From contig JAKSNK010000003.1 of NCBI GenBank assembly GCA_024399835.1, positions 1 through 64,000 on the forward strand: DNA of 64,000 nucleotides. The letters run 5' to 3'. The notes under the pieces were generated by a model that did no database searches, was not told where the DNA came from, and saw only the letters and a list, made by a program, of their open reading frames with translations. This document shows positions 60,562-64,000 of this stretch, one piece after another. The stretch comes from Paludibacteraceae bacterium (GTDB lineage Bacteria; Bacteroidota; Bacteroidia; Bacteroidales; Paludibacteraceae). The position numbers and the translations under genes were made by a program. How positions within the stretch are numbered: position 1 is the stretch's first letter; each line of letters starts with the position of its first letter.

Positions 60562-61176
60562 ATGTTCGGAATAGACAGCAAGACATATTTCAAGAGTCGT
60601 CACAATGTGATTCTGACCATATTAGGGCTGATTGCCCTATCGGGCTTGTGTGTCCTATTCTTCAAACCATACCGGATATACACATGGGTGGAAGCCAAAC
60701 AGACGATGTTGCTATGGGCAGAAATAGGCGTATTGTCGGCAATGGTACTGGTAATGGCACACAAACTGAAAAGCAAACACGACCAAATAGCCACCTTGCA
60801 TGCCAATAGCGACGAAGCGGCGGCACAAGTACAGATGTTCAATTTCTATGACGAGCGAGGGGAATTAAAACTATCCGTCAAGCCGGAAAATCTATACTAC
60901 CTGGAATCTGCAGACAACTATGTACAAATACACTACTGGGGCGGAAGCAAAATGCAGGCCCTGCTAATTCGCAACTCCATGAAAAATATCGAATGGCGTT
61001 TCCGCGAGACCCCGTTAATCCGATGCCACCGTTCCTATATCGTCAATTTGGAAAAAGTGCAAATGGTCAAACGCATAGACGGAGAGATGATGTTGGACTT
61101 CAATGACGAACAAATCGCCAATCTACCCGTCAGCAAAGCGTATGCAGACCAAATAATGATTTATTTCGCCAAATAA
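60562..61176 (+). CDS. Membrane-anchored LytTR DNA-binding regulator
   Basis: 204 residues: two membrane helices (about 17-35, VILTILGLIALSGLCVLFF; about 50-65), a short coiled segment, then a LytTR domain (about 95-204) with LKLSVKPENLYYLESADNYV, IRCHRSYIVNLEKVQMVKRI and NLPVSKAYADQIMIYF. LytTR domains usually bind direct repeats about two helical turns apart. There is no receiver domain, so the signal probably comes through the membrane part. It starts 5 bp after sufB. Confidence 0.87.
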   Translation: MFGIDSKTYFKSRHNVILTILGLIALSGLCVLFFKPYRIYTWVEAKQTMLLWAEIGVLSAMVLVMAHKLKSKHDQIATLHANSDEAAAQVQMFNFYDERGELKLSVKPENLYYLESADNYVQIHYWGGSKMQALLIRNSMKNIEWRFRETPLIRCHRSYIVNLEKVQMVKRIDGEMMLDFNDEQIANLPVSKAYADQIMIYFAK

Positions 61177-61204
61177 AAAAACTAACAAATAAACTATTAC
61201 AACA

Positions 61205-61861
61205 ATGAAAAAGACATTCCTTTTTGTAGCCGCTCTCTTGGCTACCGTTGCGATGAACGCACAACATGTTACCCCGTTAGGTTCGTTATCCGCCGACTTT
61301 CAATTAGACAGCATGCGTGTTCTATATGCCAACAATGCCCTTGGCATGGTAGAAGAACTGAACATCATTAACACCGCCATGGACGCAGACTCCAAAATGC
61401 TGAAAGATGCAGAGAAACAACTCAAACAAGAAGGCGACTATGCCAAAGAATTGGCTAAATATGTCAAAGCTGCTCAGTCCGCTATTAAAAACATGGAGAA
61501 GAATTACAATTCGGAACTAAAAGCTCTGCAAGCAATTCAAAAAAGTTTAGACGACATGCAATCCGCCCTGCCAAAACTGAATATGGTAGTAGATGAACAT
61601 AAATCCATAATGGACCGCGATGTACGCATTCAAAGCAAACAGGTAGCCCAAAGTATCAGCGATATAAACAACCTGTTGCGCCATATCGTTGCCCAAAATC
61701 AATACGCAGAAAAACTGCAAAACAACCTCTCTGTTTACAACGAGGAAATCAAGAACAAAGGAGCACAATTGAAAGTTTTGCAAGAACGCCAAAAAGCCAA
61801 CAAAGAAGCCATCAAAAAAGAGATGACCGCCGCTAAAGCTGCCGTTAAAGCACAAAAATAA
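61205..61861 (+). CDS. Exported coiled-coil protein of unknown function
   Basis: 218 residues: signal peptide (FLFVAALLATVAMNA-Q), a short segment, then almost continuous charged helix with heptad-like spacing (KDAEKQLKQEGDYAKELAKY through KNKGAQLKVLQERQKANKEA). No catalytic motif. It lies between the LytTR gene (28 bp) and upp (1 bp). Possibly a periplasmic structural protein; I recognise no family. Confidence 0.7.
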   Translation: MKKTFLFVAALLATVAMNAQHVTPLGSLSADFQLDSMRVLYANNALGMVEELNIINTAMDADSKMLKDAEKQLKQEGDYAKELAKYVKAAQSAIKNMEKNYNSELKALQAIQKSLDDMQSALPKLNMVVDEHKSIMDRDVRIQSKQVAQSISDINNLLRHIVAQNQYAEKLQNNLSVYNEEIKNKGAQLKVLQERQKANKEAIKKEMTAAKAAVKAQK

Positions 61862-61862
61862 T

Positions 61863-62513
61863 ATGAAAATTATCAATCTATCCGAGCAAAACAGCGTACT
61901 CAACCATTACCTCAAAGAGATACGCAGTGTTGACATTCAGCAGGACAGAATGCGCTTCCGCCGCAACATTGCACGCATCGGTGAAGTGATGGCAATTGAG
62001 GTGAGTAAAACACTGGCTTATCACGAAGAGCAAGTTCAAACCCCTCTGGGGACATCCGCTATCAACACTATTGCAGACCCTATCGTATTAGCCACTCTCC
62101 TGCGCGCAGGGTTGCCTATGCACGAGGGTTTTCTCAATGTGTTTGATCATGCAGAGAATGCCTTCTTGAGTGCCTTCCGTCGTATGAACGACAACCACGA
62201 GTTGGAGATTGTGTCGGAATATATGGCAGCCCCTGATTTAACCGGCAAGACATTAATCGTAGTAGATCCCATGTTGGCAACCGGTATGTCGATGGATGTT
62301 GCCTATGAGGCATTTCAACAACTGGGCAAACCCAAAGCCATACACTTCTGCAGCATAATTGCCGCACCGGAAGGAGTGGAGTATCTGAACCGACATTTGC
62401 CGGAGAATTGCACCCTGTGGTGCGCCGCTATTGACGAAAAGCTGAACGAAAAGAAATATATCGTTCCCGGCTTAGGTGATGCCGGCGATCTATGCTTCGG
62501 AGAGAAGTTGTAA
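61863..62513 (+). CDS. upp: Uracil phosphoribosyltransferase
   Basis: Salvages uracil to UMP with PRPP. 216 residues. Motifs: RNIARIGEVMAIEVSKTL, LLRAGLPMHEGFLNVFDHAE, the PRPP loop LIVVDPMLATGMSMDVAYEA, CSIIAAPEGVEYL and the C-terminal uracil site YIVPGLGDAGDLCFG. The PRPP loop here is intact, in contrast with PyrE in this window. dprA starts at the next base after its stop. Confidence 0.94.
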   Translation: MKIINLSEQNSVLNHYLKEIRSVDIQQDRMRFRRNIARIGEVMAIEVSKTLAYHEEQVQTPLGTSAINTIADPIVLATLLRAGLPMHEGFLNVFDHAENAFLSAFRRMNDNHELEIVSEYMAAPDLTGKTLIVVDPMLATGMSMDVAYEAFQQLGKPKAIHFCSIIAAPEGVEYLNRHLPENCTLWCAAIDEKLNEKKYIVPGLGDAGDLCFGEKL

Positions 62514-63584
62514 ATGGATAACGAACTGCTATATCGCATTGCCCTCACTTGGCTTTATCGCTATCGCCTGAGAGCGGCACGAGCGCTACTGGAGCAATAC
62601 GGTAACGCCGTAGCGGCATGGCAGCATCAAGATACTGTCGGGCAAGAAGATGCTCTGAAAAAAGCAGAAGACGAAATAGCTTTTATTCAAAAGCACCACA
62701 TATCAACCTACTTCTATCAAGATGACAATTATCCATATCGTCTGAGAGAGTGTCCTGATGCTCCACTTATGCTCTATGGCAAAGGGCAATTGGCATTCAA
62801 TTCAGGCAAGATAGTTTCTATCGTAGGAACCCGTCAAGCCACTGAGCGCGGAAAAGAAATAACGCGGCAATTGGTATTGGACCTTAAAGCCATAGTGCCC
62901 GATGTGACCATCGTCAGCGGTTTGGCATACGGAATAGATGTTGCCGCCCACCGTGCGGCATTGGAAGCAGGGCTACCCACCATTATCATCCCTGCACACG
63001 GTTTAGACCGCATCTATCCCACCCTGCATAGAGATGTTGCCATTCAGGCACTGACGCAAGGAGGTCTGTTGACAGAATACACTTCGGGAACAGAACCGGA
63101 GAAAATGAACTTTGTGGCACGCAACCGTATCGTAGCCGGCATAGCAGATGCCGTAGTAGTCGTAGAGTCCAAAGAACGCGGCGGAAGTTTAATCACCGCC
63201 CGTATGGCACAAGACTATGGTCGCGATGTATTCACTTTTCCCGGGCGTATTGGAGATGACGCTTCACGAGGGTGCAACCAATTGATTAGAGATAACAAAG
63301 CACACTTGATAGAGAATGCGGAAGACTTGGCTTATGCCATGCAATGGACAGACGGTCAACCTCTTCCTTTGCAAACGGAGATTGTCGGCTTGACCGAACC
63401 CGTCACACAGGAACAACAAGTGCTGTTGGACAAATTGCATCAGGCAGAAGACGGCATACATGTGAACCTATTAATAATGGAGACAGGACGGGCATACAGT
63501 GAAGTTATTGCCGATCTGATGTACATGGAAATGAGCGGTATCGTAAAAGAACTACCCGGCGGAATCTACCGAGCGTTGAAATAA
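62514..63584 (+). CDS. dprA: DNA-processing protein DprA
   Basis: Loads RecA on incoming single-stranded DNA in natural transformation; also kept in many non-competent bacteria. 356 residues: N-terminal helical part (SAM-like), Rossmann-like DprA core with KIVSIVGTRQATERGKEITR, IVSGLAYGIDVAAHRAALEA, IPAHGLDRIYP, FVARNRIVAGIADAVVVVES and GGSLITARMAQDYGRDVFTF, PGRIGDDASRGCNQLI, and a C-terminal winged-helix tail (VNLLIMETGRAYSEVIADLM). Confidence 0.95.
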   Translation: MDNELLYRIALTWLYRYRLRAARALLEQYGNAVAAWQHQDTVGQEDALKKAEDEIAFIQKHHISTYFYQDDNYPYRLRECPDAPLMLYGKGQLAFNSGKIVSIVGTRQATERGKEITRQLVLDLKAIVPDVTIVSGLAYGIDVAAHRAALEAGLPTIIIPAHGLDRIYPTLHRDVAIQALTQGGLLTEYTSGTEPEKMNFVARNRIVAGIADAVVVVESKERGGSLITARMAQDYGRDVFTFPGRIGDDASRGCNQLIRDNKAHLIENAEDLAYAMQWTDGQPLPLQTEIVGLTEPVTQEQQVLLDKLHQAEDGIHVNLLIMETGRAYSEVIADLMYMEMSGIVKELPGGIYRALK

Positions 63585-63635
63585 GAATCAAGAAAACAAG
63601 ACAATTTAGAAATCAACAAAAAAACATAAAACAAT

Positions 63636-63794
63636 ATGAAAGACTTAGGAATTATTTTGGTATTACTTGGCGTTATTTGCTTAGTTGTGTATGCATGTGC
63701 TTTACCCAGCAACTGGTTGCTGACCCTCAGTTTGATTTTAGAAGTAGCCGGTATCGCCGCATACATTGTGCTTAATCGGATGAACAACAAGTGA
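63636..63794 (+). CDS. Small membrane protein, 52 residues
   Basis: Opens MKDLGIILVLLGVICLVVYA and ends NRMNNK, with two hydrophobic helices (about 4-21 and 26-46) joined by a short SNWLL turn. It looks like the very small two-helix membrane proteins common in Bacteroidales; the function is unknown. The folB GTG overlaps its last codons by 4 bp, giving a coupled pair. Confidence 0.75.
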   Translation: MKDLGIILVLLGVICLVVYACALPSNWLLTLSLILEVAGIAAYIVLNRMNNK

Positions 63795-64000
63795 TAATCC
63801 GGTTAGAAGACATTCAATTCAAAGCTTATCACGGCGTTTATCCCGAAGAGAGGGAACAGGGGAACATCTTTCTGGTCAATGTCAGTCTGACCCTCCCCGA
63901 CAATCGAGCTTTGGAAACAGACCGCTTGGAGGACACGGTAGATTATCAGCGTGTCTATCAAGTAGTGAAGCATGAGATGGAGCAACCATCTCAACTATTG
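63791..64000 (+). CDS. folB: Dihydroneopterin aldolase, cut by the window edge
   Basis: Folate synthesis: converts dihydroneopterin to 6-hydroxymethyl-dihydropterin and glycolaldehyde. 70 codons are visible. From GTG 63791 it reads IIRLEDIQFKAYHGVYPEER then EQGNIFLVNVSLTLPD and DTVDYQRVYQVV, matching the FolB start with the conserved AYHGVxxEE and the DYxxxY motif. No ATG fits the family start. Confidence 0.9.
   Translation, partial: MIIRLEDIQFKAYHGVYPEEREQGNIFLVNVSLTLPDNRALETDRLEDTVDYQRVYQVVKHEMEQPSQLL

Overview
The window is chromosomal DNA from a member of the Bacteroidota, most likely order Bacteroidales. The evidence is: the promoters are of the Bacteroidetes type (a TTTG box, exactly 20 bp, then TAnnTTTG); there is a complete bat (aerotolerance) operon; and several genes are typical of the phylum, including an Rpb6-like omega subunit, a DUF3276/PUR protein, a DAHP synthase-chorismate mutase fusion, an NfnS-NfnL fusion and a giant secreted protein built of cadherin-like repeats. 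I cannot place it to genus. The DNA is almost wholly coding and looks like core genome. I see no prophage, insertion sequence, CRISPR array or rRNA, and only one tRNA gene.

Layout. 1-10.9 kb, minus strand: a 3,095-residue exported repeat protein, then rnhB and the start of the DAHP synthase-chorismate mutase gene. 11.1-20.4 kb, plus strand: moxR, a DUF58 gene, an extra BatD-like gene, batA, batB, batC, batD, batE and a lipoprotein whose von Willebrand A fold looks circularly permuted. 20.6-28.5 kb: dnaK, lysS, an Ntn-hydrolase lipoprotein, gpsA, pgi and a C-terminally eroded nadD. 28.8-33.8 kb: a small HTH-like protein, a beta-barrel protein, apbE, bamD, rpoZ-like, coaBC and the convergent DUF3276 gene. 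34-45.9 kb: a lipid-kinase-like gene, dut, a TPR protein, an envC-like gene, an FKBP lipoprotein, a Rieske-like lipoprotein, rimM, a TrmH-like gene, a split U32 gene, an RSH synthetase lacking its HD and ACT domains, an unknown lipoprotein, pyrE, an SRPBCC gene, psd and deoC. 45.9-51.2 kb: an NSS transporter divergent from the Nfn fusion, then an exosortase-like gene and tsaD. 51.2-58.1 kb, minus strand: a 926-residue exported protein, a DUF1599 gene, hisS and a Kdo transferase gene. 58.2-64 kb, plus strand: a 3'-5' exonuclease, tRNA-Cys, sufB, a membrane LytTR regulator, a coiled-coil exported protein, upp, dprA, a small membrane protein and the start of folB.

The clearest structure not explained by genes is a set of short tandem microrepeats with fixed unit lengths. 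There are 8-bp CACCGATT arrays (around nadD, and in frame inside the Nfn gene), 8-bp TCGAATCN arrays in the leaders of dnaK and pgi, 11-bp ACCG-centred arrays at five loci, 7-bp CTTAATT arrays and 9-bp GTGGCATGA arrays. A separate array of hairpins with changing arms and a constant 12-base linker lies near 54.9 kb. These resemble in kind the short tandemly repeated sequences of cyanobacteria and appear to have altered two proteins here. Other points worth a second look are the permuted VWA protein, the HD-less RSH, the frameshifted U32 gene, a PyrE with a rewritten PRPP loop, and a tRNA-Cys gene whose terminator sits directly before sufB. All family assignments come from reading motifs; no database search was run.
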